64,000 bases of DNA from Paenirhizobium daejeonense (GTDB taxonomy: Bacteria > Pseudomonadota > Alphaproteobacteria > Rhizobiales > Rhizobiaceae). Below, in pieces: positions 16,625 through 25,977 of the stretch (position 1 is the stretch's first letter; the number at the start of each line of letters is the position of its first letter). A program made the translations under genes and the position numbers. The DNA is taken from contig NZ_JACLAL010000009.1 of the NCBI RefSeq assembly GCF_014280875.1, positions 124,001 to 188,000 of the forward strand, read 5' to 3'. The notes below the pieces were generated by a model. That model saw only the letters and a list, made by a program, of their open reading frames with translations, was not told where the DNA came from and made no database searches.

Positions 16625-18664
16625 ATGAATGATCTATCGGCCTCGAAATCCATTTCCGCCCTCGCCGGCATGCTGGAGCTTGCCCGCACCCAGAAACTGC
16701 CGTTCAACGATCTCTTCCAGTTTGCTGAAAGCAGAAGTGCAGCCGGGCTGAAAGCCGAGGCCGCCGAGATCTACAAGAGCTGGATCGCCTTCAACGAGGG
16801 GCATCCCTTCCTCCATCTCGTTTACTTCAACTACTCCGTGACGCTCCGCCAGCTTGGCGATATCGCGGGCTCCATCCATGCACTCAGGGCCTGCCTGAAA
16901 CTCGATCCGAAGTTCGGCCCCGCACATATCAATTTAGGACGGGCCTTCGAGGACGCCGGCGTTGCGACGCAGGCCATACAGCAATGGCGCACTCTGGTGG
17001 AGCTGACCTCAGACAGCACGGCGGACCGGATCTCCCATCGCCTCATGGCGCTCCAGCATATCGGCCGCGTCATGGAAAATGCCGGCCTGCTGGAAGAAGC
17101 GGAGACGGTCCTCTGGCAGGCCATGGAACTGCGGCCCGACAAGACCGAAGCCGGCCAGCACTGGAGCGCGATCAGGCAACGCCTGTGCACATGGCCGATC
17201 CTGGCCTCCTCTGACCATATTTCAAAGCGGCAACAGATCGATTCCATGTCGCCATTGGCGCTTGCCTGCTTCTCTGACGATCCGCTGTTCCAGCTTGCAC
17301 GCGCATACCGTTATAACAAGTCCTTCGTCGGGCGCCCTGATATAAGCGGCTTCCCGCGCAAGACGCCAAAGCGGAAGGTCGGCACCGGCCAGCGGCTTCG
17401 CGTCGGCTACGTATCGTCCGACCTCCGGGACCACGCAGTCGGCTTCGCGCTTCGCGAAGTGCTGGAATTGCACGACAAGGAAAGCGTTGAAATCTACGCC
17501 TATTATTGCGGCGATCCCGCGCCGAACGACGCAACGCAGGCCCGCATGAAGAAAGCGGTCGACTGCTGGCGCGATATCTCCCCGCTCAACGATGAGGAAG
17601 CGGCGCGACAGATCGCAAACGACGACATCGATATCCTCATCGACGTCAATGGTTACACCAAGAGTGCGAGAACGAAGATCTTCGCCTACCGCCCGGCACC
17701 GGTCATCGTCAATTTCTGCGGCTATCCAGGCTCCATGGGCAGCCCGTTCCACCAATATATGATTACCGACGGCCACATCGTTCCGCCGGAAAACGAGATC
17801 TACTACTCGGAAAAAGTGCTGCGCATCGCCTGCTGCCAACCCATCGACCGCAAGAGGGCGATCGCTGAAACCCCTTCGCGCGCCGAAGCGGGCCTTCCTG
17901 AAGACGCCTTCGTCTTCGCCTGCTTCAACGGTATGCAGAAGATCACCGAGGACACCTTCGCCCAGTGGATGAAGATCCTCGTCGCCACACCCGGCAGCGT
18001 GCTCTGGCTCCTGAGCGGCAACGACAGCGCCGACCAGCGCCTGCGGAAGATTGCGGAGAGTGCAGGTGTCGCACCCGAACGCCTGATCTTCGCGCCCAAG
18101 GCACCGAACGCCCGACACCTCGCCCGCATTGCGGTGGCCGATCTGTTCCTTGACACCTTCCCTTATGGCGCCCATTCGACCGCAGCCGACGCGCTGACCG
18201 TTGGTCTGCCGGTACTTACCTTCCCCGGCAAGAGCTTTGCGGCGCGCTTCTGCCACAGCATCGTCGCGGCAGCCGGCATTCCGGACCTGATCTGCACCGA
18301 CCCGGAGGACTACGTCGAGAAGGCAATCGGATTCGCAAAGGATCCTGCAAGCCTCGGCCGGCTCAAACAGGCCCTGAAGGATGCACGCGAAACCAGCGTA
18401 TTGCGCGATATTCCGGGCCTCGCCCGCCGTCTGGAAGAGCTTTTCTGGCAGATGCAGGCGGAATGCGAGCGCGGCGAAACGCCTGTGCCGGACCTGCGCA
18501 ACCTCGATGTCTACTACGACATCGGCGCAGAACTCGTTCTGGAGAACATGACCTTCACGGATGACGCCGCCTACAGGCAGCGTTATCGCGAGAAGCTGTC
18601 GGAATGGCACGATTTCTCGCCCATCCCGCAGGACAACCGCCTCTGGACCGCTCCGGATACCTGA
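16625..18664 (+). CDS. SPINDLY-type (GT41) protein O-glycosyltransferase with TPR repeats
   Basis: This is a 679-residue protein. Tetratricopeptide repeats fill roughly residues 30-195 (for example HLVYFNYSVTLRQLGDIAGS and GPAHINLGRAFEDAG). The C-terminal GT41 catalytic domain carries the family motifs: RLRVGYVSSDLRDHAVG with the key His, FACFNGMQKITEDTFAQWMKIL, APKAPNARHLARIAVADLFLDTFPYG, AHSTAADALTVGLPVLTFPGKSF and ARFCHSIVAAAG. GT41 enzymes transfer a sugar from a nucleotide sugar to Ser/Thr (or Asn in HMW1C) of cytoplasmic proteins. No signal peptide is visible. Start choice is uncertain: 16613 is an alternative, and AGGA lies very close to the ATG at 16625. The next gene downstream, on the same strand, encodes a giant Ser/Thr-rich repeat protein that is its likely substrate. 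Confidence 0.88.
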   Translation: MNDLSASKSISALAGMLELARTQKLPFNDLFQFAESRSAAGLKAEAAEIYKSWIAFNEGHPFLHLVYFNYSVTLRQLGDIAGSIHALRACLKLDPKFGPAHINLGRAFEDAGVATQAIQQWRTLVELTSDSTADRISHRLMALQHIGRVMENAGLLEEAETVLWQAMELRPDKTEAGQHWSAIRQRLCTWPILASSDHISKRQQIDSMSPLALACFSDDPLFQLARAYRYNKSFVGRPDISGFPRKTPKRKVGTGQRLRVGYVSSDLRDHAVGFALREVLELHDKESVEIYAYYCGDPAPNDATQARMKKAVDCWRDISPLNDEEAARQIANDDIDILIDVNGYTKSARTKIFAYRPAPVIVNFCGYPGSMGSPFHQYMITDGHIVPPENEIYYSEKVLRIACCQPIDRKRAIAETPSRAEAGLPEDAFVFACFNGMQKITEDTFAQWMKILVATPGSVLWLLSGNDSADQRLRKIAESAGVAPERLIFAPKAPNARHLARIAVADLFLDTFPYGAHSTAADALTVGLPVLTFPGKSFAARFCHSIVAAAGIPDLICTDPEDYVEKAIGFAKDPASLGRLKQALKDARETSVLRDIPGLARRLEELFWQMQAECERGETPVPDLRNLDVYYDIGAELVLENMTFTDDAAYRQRYREKLSEWHDFSPIPQDNRLWTAPDT

Positions 18665-18914
18665 GGATTTCACGCGTCTGCGCATCTGCCGAGCAAAACA
18701 GCCATATCGAAGTTGCGTAGATTTATCTGCGTAGGACCAACTACAGGTTCAGGCAAGCCAGTTGCCTATAATTCCCTTTAGCTAGGTAGAGTCTCGTCCT
18801 GCCTGCGGCGTTTGCCGCGGGCCGGACCGGCGACGCCGGCCGCGGCCCCTCCGGGACGACTGTTCGTAAACTTTATTGATTTCGACAATCGGCTAACGCC
18901 AAAGGTTTTCTCGC
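18665..18914. other. 250-bp leader between glycosyltransferase and giant repeat gene
   Basis: It holds a perfect TATAAT at 18767-18772 without a good -35 match, which may start transcription of the giant gene. A strong stem-loop follows: GCCGCGGGCCGG (18814-18825) pairs with CCGGC-CGCGGC (18836-18846) with one bulge, flanked by TCGTCC and GGACGA that could extend it. There is no T-run, so it looks more like a 5' leader structure than a terminator. Confidence 0.4.
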
Positions 18915-21900
18915 ATGACCTCGACCATACCTTCGCTCAGCGTCACTCAGATCAGGTCTCTTTCGACCGCCGCCGTCGCGGCGTGGACCACGGAAGACGT
19001 GTCATTGCTGTCCACACGACAGCTTAACGCACTGTCCTCTGATCAGATCGCGGCGTTGGATACCGAGGACGTCGATGTCCTGAATTCCCAACAATTGAGC
19101 GCGATCTCGCAGGGCGCCATTGTCGGACTGACCTTCGAACAGCTGGCCGTGCTGGACAAATACGATGTCGAAAGCCTGACCTCGAAGCAGGTCGCAGCCC
19201 TCACTACCGCCCAACTCAGCGCCCTGACGACGGCTCAGGCCGAAGCTCTAACCTCGCTGCAGGTTTCAGCCCTCAGCTCGCTCCAGATCGCGGCTCTCGG
19301 CGCGGAGGATCTTGCGGAGTTCTCGACAGCCGATATCGCTGCCATCAGCCAGAAGGCGATTGTCGGCCTGTCCACCGACGTGTTGGCTTCGTTGACAACC
19401 AACCAGATCGCGGCGTTGAGCACGAAAGCCGTCTCGAGCCTGACGACCGACCAGATCGCGGCTCTCTCCACGAAGCAGGTCGCAGCCCTGACGACTACCC
19501 AGGTCAATGTTCTCAAGGCTGCACACGTTCAGGCCCTGGGCACCGACGACATCGCTGTACTTTCGACCAGCCAGATCGCGGCCATGAGCACGAAGGCTAT
19601 CCCGGCCCTGTTCATCGACCAGATCGAAGCCATGTCGACCGCGCAGGTCGAGGCGCTCACCGCAGCGCAGGTCAAGACGCTGACATCCACCCAGCTTGCC
19701 GCGCTTGGCACGGAAGATCTGGCGACATTCTCGACCGCCGACATGGCCGCGATCACAGCCAAGGCTCTCGCCGGCATGTCGACAGAACAGATCGCATCCC
19801 TGTCGACCATGCAGATCGCCTCCCTGAGCACCAGCGGGGTCACTGGCCTGACAGCCGACCAGATGGGCGCACTTTCGACCGCGCAGGCAGAGGCCCTCAC
19901 CGTTGCCCAGGTGAAGGTACTGAGTTCATTGCAGATCGCCGCACTCGGAGCCGACGATCTCGCGACATTCTCGACCGCCGACATGGCCGCGATCACCAAC
20001 AAGGGCGTAGCGGGTCTCTCGGAAGACGTCATTGCATCCCTCTCTTCCGCGCAGCTTTCAGCTCTCAGCACGAGCGCCATCGCCAGCCTGAAGGTGACGC
20101 AGATCGCGGCCCTGTCCACCAGCCAGTTGGCCGCGCTGACGGTGACGCAGGTCAGCGTTCTCAAGGCGTCGCAGATACAGGCACTCGACGTCGACGACAT
20201 CGCCGCGATGACAACCGCGCAGATTGCTGCGCTTAGCACAAGCGCGGTCGCGAACCTGACAACCGATCAGGTTGCAGCACTCTCCACAGCCCAGGTCGAA
20301 GTCCTGACGATTACTCAGGTCAAGGCGTTGGGTTCCGTCCAGCTTTCCGCTCTGGGAGCTGACGATCTCGCGACATTCTCGCTCGCGGAAATCGCGACAC
20401 TGACGAGCAAGGCAATATCGGGTCTTTCGACCGATGTTCTGGCATCGCTTTCCACCAACCAGATCGCCGTGCTGAGCACCAGCGCGATTACGGGCCTTAC
20501 GACCGATCAGATCACGGCCCTTTCTACCGCGCAGGCCGAAGCGCTCACCGTGGCGCAGGTGGGGTCGTTGAGTTCCCTGCAGATCGCAGCGTTGGGTGCC
20601 GACGATCTAGCGACGTTCAGCTCCGCGGAAATCGCCGCCATAAGCTACAAGTCCGCAGCCGGGTTGGTAACGGACGCCATTTCCGCACTGACTTCCAGCC
20701 AGATCGCGGCACTGAGCACGACGACGATCGCAAACCTGACGACAGACCAGATCGGCGCCCTGTCGACAGCCCAGCTGGCGGCACTGACGGCAGCGCAGAT
20801 TGCCACGCTCAGCTCGAAGCAGATTGCAGCATTGGGCACCGACGACATTGCGTCTCTGTCCACCAGCCAGATTGCGGCTCTCAGCGCCAAGGCCGTAGCG
20901 GGTCTCAGCTCCGACCAGATCCAGGCCCTGTCCACCAGCCAGGTCGAGACCCTTTCCCCGACGCAGGTCGCCGCACTCACCTCGCTGCAGCTCGCAGCGC
21001 TGGAAACGGCCGACATCGCGACATTCTCGACCGCCGATATGGCAGCGATCAACTCGGCCGCCATTTCGGGCCTGTCGTCGGCACTGATCGAAGCGCTTTC
21101 CACCCAGCAGATTGCTGCACTCAGCACGACGGCTATCAAGGGTCTCAGTAGCGATCAGGTCAACATGCTGTCGACCGCGCAGGTCGAGGCCCTGACCCCG
21201 ACCCAGGTCGCCTCCCTCACCTCGCTACAGCTCGCAGCTCTGGAAACGGCCGACATCGCGACATTCTCAACCGCTGATATCGCTGCGATCACCTCGACCG
21301 CGATCTCGGGATTGTCGACGAGCATCATTGCAGCCCTTTCCAGCGAGCAGATCGCGGCCCTCAGCACGACCAGCATCAAGGGCCTCAGCACCCTGCAGAT
21401 CGATGCCCTGAGCTCGACCCAGGTCGCAGTCCTTTCAACCAAGCAGCTGGCCGCGCTCAGCTCCGCGCAGGTCGCCTCGCTGAACACAGGCAATGTCACG
21501 GCATTGACCACCGAGCAGCTGGCCGCTCTCGGAACGGCCGGTATCGCCGGCTTGAGCACCCGGCAGATTGCCGCGCTGGAACCCGAGCAGATCGCCATCC
21601 TGAGCACGACCCAGCTTGCGGCACTGACATCCACCCAGATCTCGGCATTCGATACGGACGATCTCGCGGTGCTGACCACCGCACAGATCGCAGCGCTCAG
21701 CGCATCCGGCATCACAGGCCTGACCACCAAGCAGATCGACGCACTCAGCAGCGATCAGATTGCAGCGCTTTCGACCAAGCAGATCGCGGCACTCAGCTCC
21801 GATCAGATTGCGGCGCTCGATACGGGCGATATTCAGTCCTTCTCGACGGCCGGCATCGCCGCGATCAGCGCAAGCGCCATTTCGGGGTTGTCTACCGCCA

Positions 21901-24900
21901 TTCTGGCATCACTTTCGTCCGAACAGATCGCAGCACTCAGCACGGCCGGTATCGCAGGACTGACCACGAAACAGGTCGACGCCCTGAACGCGTCGCAGGT
22001 TGCAACACTCTCCACCAAGCAGATCGCAGCCCTGAGCTCCGCTCAGCTCGCGACTTTCACCACGGACGAGATCGCAGCGCTTTCGGCCTCGCATATCGCA
22101 GCGCTTTCAACCGCCGCCATCACCGGGCTTTCGACCAAGCAGGTCGTCGCCTTGAGCACGGCACAGGCAGAGGCCCTGACCTCCGCGCAGGTCGGCGTTT
22201 TCAGCTCGGCACAGATCGCAGCTCTCGGAGCCGACGATATCGTGACGTTCTCGACCAAGGACATCGCGGCCATCAGTTCGGCTGCCATTGCGGGACTGTC
22301 CACGGATGCCATCGCGGCACTCTCTACCGTCCAGATCGACGCCCTGAGCACGGCCGGCGTTGCGGCCCTCTCCACCAAGCAGATCGCCGCGCTCAGCACC
22401 GTTCAGGCTGAAGCTCTGAGTTCCTCTCAGGTCGGCGCGCTCACCTCGGCGCAGATCGCGGCACTGACGGCCGCGGATATCGCCACATTCTCCACGGCCG
22501 ATATCGCTGCCATCAGCGCGACAGCAATTGCGGGTCTGCAAACCTCCGTACTGGCATCACTTTCGACCGCCCAGATCGTGGCACTCAACACCGCCAGCAT
22601 CGCCACTCTTTCCACCAAGCAGATCGATGCGCTGAGCAGTGATCAGGTCAAGGCCATGACTACGGCCCAGATCGGAGCCCTGACATCGAGGCAGGTGGCA
22701 GCGCTGGGCACGGACGACATCGCCGGTCTTTCGACGACGCAGATCGCGGCCATTGGCACTGCCGGAATTGCCGGCCTCTCCTCCGCCCAGATAGACGCGT
22801 TGACCACTGCACAGGTCGATGCGCTCTCCACCAAACAGATCAATGCTCTCAGCTCGGCCCAGATCGCTGCTCTCGGATCGGAAGACCTCGCGACCTTCTC
22901 TACGAAGGACATCGCCGCGATCAGCTCCACCGCGATCGCCGGCCTGTCGTCAGCGCTTGTCGCCACCCTTTCCAGCGATCAGATCGCGGCATTCAGCGCT
23001 ACCAGCGTCGCCGGCCTTTCGACCGACCAGATTGCGGCGCTCACCACCGCCGGCGTCCGGGCGCTGTCGACCGCGCAGATCGCAGCCCTGACTTCGCGTC
23101 AGGTCGCCGCCCTCGGCACTGACGACATTGCGGCTCTTTCGACCGAACAGGTAGCGGCTCTCAGCACTGCTGGCATCAAGGCTCTGGGCACTGACGACAT
23201 CGAGGCCATGAGCCCCGATCAGATCGAGGCCCTGACGAGCCTTCAGGTCGCAGCGCTGACATCGACGCAGATCGCAGCGCTCGGCACAGACGATATCGTG
23301 ATGTTCTCCACCAAGGACATTGCGGCACTCGCCTCGAGCACGATTTCCGGGTTGTCGACCACCCTTCTGGCTGCTCTTACGACCATCCAGATTTCGGCTC
23401 TCAGCACCACGGGCATTGCCGGCCTTTCCACCAGCCAGATCGCTGCCCTTGGTACCGATCAGGTCGAGGCCCTGTCGTCCTCTCAGGTTGCGGCTCTCAG
23501 CTCGGCACAGATCGCGGCTCTCGGCACCGACGACCTCGACGTGTTCTCGACCGCCGACATCGCAGCCATCAGCTCCAACGCCATTGCCGGCCTGACCTCC
23601 GCTCTTCTGGCGTCGCTTTCGGCAGACCAGATCGAGGCGCTGAGCACGGCCGGCATCGCCGGGCTCTCGACCGACCAGATCGCGATCCTTAGCCTCACGC
23701 AGGTCAAGGCCCTCACCACCGCGCAGATTGCAGCGCTGAGTTCCAAACAGGTTGCGGCTCTCGGAACCGACGACATCGCGGCACTCTCCACCAGCCAGAT
23801 CGCGGCCTTGAGCACGGCGGGCATCAAGGGACTGACCACCGACGATATCGTGGCGCTGAGCCCCGAACAGGTAGAGGCGCTGACTGCGACACAAATCGCG
23901 GTGCTGAGTTCTACGCAGATCGCGGCCTTCGGCACCGACGACCTCGATACCTTCTCCACCGCGGAAATCGCTGCGATCAGCTCCAGCGCGATTGTTGGCC
24001 TGTCCACGGAACTTCTGGCATCGCTGTCGCCCGATCAGGTCGAAGCGCTGAGTGCCGCGGGCATCGCAGGGCTTTCCTCGGCCCAGATCGCTGCCCTCAA
24101 CGCCATGCAGATCGATGCGTTGACGACCGCTCAGCTCGCGGCATTGACATCGAAGCAGGTTGCAGCGCTCGGTACCGATGGCATCGCATCGCTGACCACC
24201 GCCCAGATTGCAGCACTCGGTACGGCTGGTATCACCGGTCTCACTACCGCGCAGATCGACGCGCTGAGCGGTGCGCAGGTCGCGGCCCTGACATCGGCTC
24301 AGGTCGCGGCATTCAACTCCACCCAGATCGCGGTCCTCACCGTCGAAGATCTCGACATGTTCTCGACCGCCGATATCGCGGCGATCAGTTCGACCGCCAT
24401 TGCAGGCCTCTCGACTGCGACGATTGCAGCGCTTTCCACCGATCAGATCGCGGCCCTGAGCACTGCCGGCATTGCGGGGCTCTCGACCAGCCAAATCGTG
24501 GCGCTAAGCCCCGAACAGGTCGAGGCGCTTTCCTCCACACAGGTCTCCGCTCTGACATCGAAGCAGATTGCAGCGCTGGGCACGGATGACCTCGACATGT
24601 TCTCGACGGCGGATATCGCCGCCATCAGCTCGACGGCCATATCCGGCTTGTCGGCGGCCGCACTTGCCGCATTCACGCCGGATCAGATCGCCGCACTCGG
24701 CGCCGCGGGGATCCCCGGCCTGTCTACCACCCAGATCAGCATGCTGAGTACCGACCAGATCGCGGCGCTATCGACGGCCCAGCTTGCGGCTCTGACATCC
24801 AAGCAGGTTGCGGCTCTTGGAACGGACGACATCGCCTCGCTCTCCGCCAGCCAGGTTGCAGCCCTCAGCGCTGCGGGCGTTGCCGGCCTGACCAGCAGTC

Positions 24901-25826
24901 AGGTTGCAACGCTCACCGCAGACCAGATCGAAGCCCTGTCAACCGCCCAGATCGCGGCCCTCAGCTCGGATGGGCTTGCCGGCCTGACTGTGGAAGATAT
25001 CGAGACCTTCTCGACCGCAGAACTGGCTGCAATCAGCTCCTCGGCGATCAAGGGTCTGTCGACAGCCATTATCGCGGCGCTCTCCACCGGCGAGATCGCA
25101 TCTCTCGGCACCGCCGGCATCCACGGCCTGAGCAGCGCCCAGGTCGATGCCCTCAGCAGGGAACAGCTCGACTCGCTCACGACCGACCAGATCGCGGCGC
25201 TGAGCTCCGACGGGCTTGCGGGCCTGACCACGGAGGACATGGAGACCTTCTCGACCGCGGACCTGGCAGCGATCAGCTCCTCAGCGATCAAGGGCCTCTC
25301 CACGGCGATCATCGCGGGACTTTCCTCGAGCCAGATCGCCATTCTGTCGACGGGTCAGGTCGCTTCGTTGGGTTACAATCAGGTGGCGGCGATGAGCACC
25401 GCCCAGATCGACGCCCTGTCGATCACGCAGATTGCCGCCCTGACTGCGGTGCAGACCGCAGCCCTTGGCACGGATGACATTGCCCTGTTCTCCACCGACG
25501 AGATCGCCGCGCTGAGTTCCAGTGCAATCGCCGGGCTGAGCACCGGGGTCATCGCCGCTCTGACAACGGCTCAGGCCGAGGCCTTGACTTCGGGCCAAGT
25601 CGGCTCTCTGACCTCGACGCAGGTCGCGGCGCTGGAGATGGAGGATCTCGCCACCTTCTCCACCGAGGACATCGCATCCTTCAGTTCCACCGGTGTCGCG
25701 GGTCTTTCCACCCAGGACATTTCGGGCCTGTCGAACGCTCAACTGGATGCGCTAATGTCCTCGCACATGGGAAACCTGAATTCCGATCAGGTGGCGGCCG
25801 TCATCTCCGCCTATCTCCAGGCGTGA
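18915..25826 (+). CDS. giant octapeptide-repeat protein, Ser/Thr-rich, function unknown
   Basis: This is a 2303-residue protein made almost wholly of an unbroken 8-residue repeat of the form x-L-[ST]-[ST]-x-Q-[IV]-x (for example ALSTKQIA, ALTTAQVE). There are about 285 copies from residue 7 to the end. Octads are grouped in modules: a header (ALGTDDIA or ALGADDLA), then triads of the pattern TFSTADIA / AISSxAIA / GLSTxxLA, giving modules of 10 or 7 octads (80 or 56 residues). The N-terminus (MTSTIPSLSV) has no signal peptide, and no RTX, LPXTG, autotransporter or other C-terminal domain is seen. Cysteine is absent in the sequence read. Ser and Thr make up roughly a quarter to a third of residues. 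AAAGG lies 9 nt before the ATG. The GT41 gene immediately upstream suggests cytoplasmic O-glycosylation; a surface or matrix role is conjecture. I do not recognise a named family for certain. Confidence 0.85.
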   Translation: MTSTIPSLSVTQIRSLSTAAVAAWTTEDVSLLSTRQLNALSSDQIAALDTEDVDVLNSQQLSAISQGAIVGLTFEQLAVLDKYDVESLTSKQVAALTTAQLSALTTAQAEALTSLQVSALSSLQIAALGAEDLAEFSTADIAAISQKAIVGLSTDVLASLTTNQIAALSTKAVSSLTTDQIAALSTKQVAALTTTQVNVLKAAHVQALGTDDIAVLSTSQIAAMSTKAIPALFIDQIEAMSTAQVEALTAAQVKTLTSTQLAALGTEDLATFSTADMAAITAKALAGMSTEQIASLSTMQIASLSTSGVTGLTADQMGALSTAQAEALTVAQVKVLSSLQIAALGADDLATFSTADMAAITNKGVAGLSEDVIASLSSAQLSALSTSAIASLKVTQIAALSTSQLAALTVTQVSVLKASQIQALDVDDIAAMTTAQIAALSTSAVANLTTDQVAALSTAQVEVLTITQVKALGSVQLSALGADDLATFSLAEIATLTSKAISGLSTDVLASLSTNQIAVLSTSAITGLTTDQITALSTAQAEALTVAQVGSLSSLQIAALGADDLATFSSAEIAAISYKSAAGLVTDAISALTSSQIAALSTTTIANLTTDQIGALSTAQLAALTAAQIATLSSKQIAALGTDDIASLSTSQIAALSAKAVAGLSSDQIQALSTSQVETLSPTQVAALTSLQLAALETADIATFSTADMAAINSAAISGLSSALIEALSTQQIAALSTTAIKGLSSDQVNMLSTAQVEALTPTQVASLTSLQLAALETADIATFSTADIAAITSTAISGLSTSIIAALSSEQIAALSTTSIKGLSTLQIDALSSTQVAVLSTKQLAALSSAQVASLNTGNVTALTTEQLAALGTAGIAGLSTRQIAALEPEQIAILSTTQLAALTSTQISAFDTDDLAVLTTAQIAALSASGITGLTTKQIDALSSDQIAALSTKQIAALSSDQIAALDTGDIQSFSTAGIAAISASAISGLSTAILASLSSEQIAALSTAGIAGLTTKQVDALNASQVATLSTKQIAALSSAQLATFTTDEIAALSASHIAALSTAAITGLSTKQVVALSTAQAEALTSAQVGVFSSAQIAALGADDIVTFSTKDIAAISSAAIAGLSTDAIAALSTVQIDALSTAGVAALSTKQIAALSTVQAEALSSSQVGALTSAQIAALTAADIATFSTADIAAISATAIAGLQTSVLASLSTAQIVALNTASIATLSTKQIDALSSDQVKAMTTAQIGALTSRQVAALGTDDIAGLSTTQIAAIGTAGIAGLSSAQIDALTTAQVDALSTKQINALSSAQIAALGSEDLATFSTKDIAAISSTAIAGLSSALVATLSSDQIAAFSATSVAGLSTDQIAALTTAGVRALSTAQIAALTSRQVAALGTDDIAALSTEQVAALSTAGIKALGTDDIEAMSPDQIEALTSLQVAALTSTQIAALGTDDIVMFSTKDIAALASSTISGLSTTLLAALTTIQISALSTTGIAGLSTSQIAALGTDQVEALSSSQVAALSSAQIAALGTDDLDVFSTADIAAISSNAIAGLTSALLASLSADQIEALSTAGIAGLSTDQIAILSLTQVKALTTAQIAALSSKQVAALGTDDIAALSTSQIAALSTAGIKGLTTDDIVALSPEQVEALTATQIAVLSSTQIAAFGTDDLDTFSTAEIAAISSSAIVGLSTELLASLSPDQVEALSAAGIAGLSSAQIAALNAMQIDALTTAQLAALTSKQVAALGTDGIASLTTAQIAALGTAGITGLTTAQIDALSGAQVAALTSAQVAAFNSTQIAVLTVEDLDMFSTADIAAISSTAIAGLSTATIAALSTDQIAALSTAGIAGLSTSQIVALSPEQVEALSSTQVSALTSKQIAALGTDDLDMFSTADIAAISSTAISGLSAAALAAFTPDQIAALGAAGIPGLSTTQISMLSTDQIAALSTAQLAALTSKQVAALGTDDIASLSASQVAALSAAGVAGLTSSQVATLTADQIEALSTAQIAALSSDGLAGLTVEDIETFSTAELAAISSSAIKGLSTAIIAALSTGEIASLGTAGIHGLSSAQVDALSREQLDSLTTDQIAALSSDGLAGLTTEDMETFSTADLAAISSSAIKGLSTAIIAGLSSSQIAILSTGQVASLGYNQVAAMSTAQIDALSITQIAALTAVQTAALGTDDIALFSTDEIAALSSSAIAGLSTGVIAALTTAQAEALTSGQVGSLTSTQVAALEMEDLATFSTEDIASFSSTGVAGLSTQDISGLSNAQLDALMSSHMGNLNSDQVAAVISAYLQA
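18933..25820 (+). repeat. 24-bp coding repeats, about 285 copies, in 168- and 240-bp modules
   Basis: The DNA repeats with a 24-bp period, and higher-order periods of 240 bp (10 octads) and 168 bp (7 octads) alternate. Successive copies use different synonymous codons (for example CAGATCGCGGCG, CAGATTGCAGCA, CAGATCGCCGCC), so the array is conserved at protein level but diverged at DNA level. Confidence 0.85.
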
Positions 25827-25838
25827 CCAGATTGACAA

Positions 25839-25862
25839 AAGGCAGGGTCTTCGCCCTGCCTT
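25839..25862 (+). terminator. hairpin after the giant repeat gene
   Basis: AAGGCAGGG TCTTCG CCCTGCCTT forms a 9-bp stem with a stable UUCG-type loop, 13 bp after the stop. No poly-T tail follows beyond TT, so termination may be partial. Confidence 0.6.
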
Positions 25863-25977
25863 GACATCCTGAAAGATAGAACGAGGGACCATATGGAATC
25901 GCAAGTTGGTGCCGCATGGCTCGACAGCGGCGGTGCGACGGGATACCTGATATTCCCCTTCAATTCCGGATGATGCC

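Noticed and set aside
22950..24494. Long open frames on the minus strand opposite the giant repeat gene (up to 514 codons)
   Set aside because: They are a by-product of the 24-bp coding repeat. Their products are low-complexity, Arg/Gly/Asp-rich strings, and they have no ribosome site or family motif.
18933..25820. CRISPR or satellite-like interpretation of the 24-bp repeats
   Set aside because: There are no conserved repeat-spacer boundaries, the units are contiguous and coding, and copies differ mainly at third codon positions.
18915..25826. Giant protein as an RTX, pentapeptide-repeat or flagellin-type protein
   Set aside because: There are no GGxGxDxxx motifs, the period is 8 not 5, and flagellin-like terminal domains are absent.
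25861..25866. TTGACA after the giant gene as a promoter for the hydratase-like gene
   Set aside because: No acceptable -10 box lies 16-18 bp downstream, and the motif overlaps the hairpin arm.
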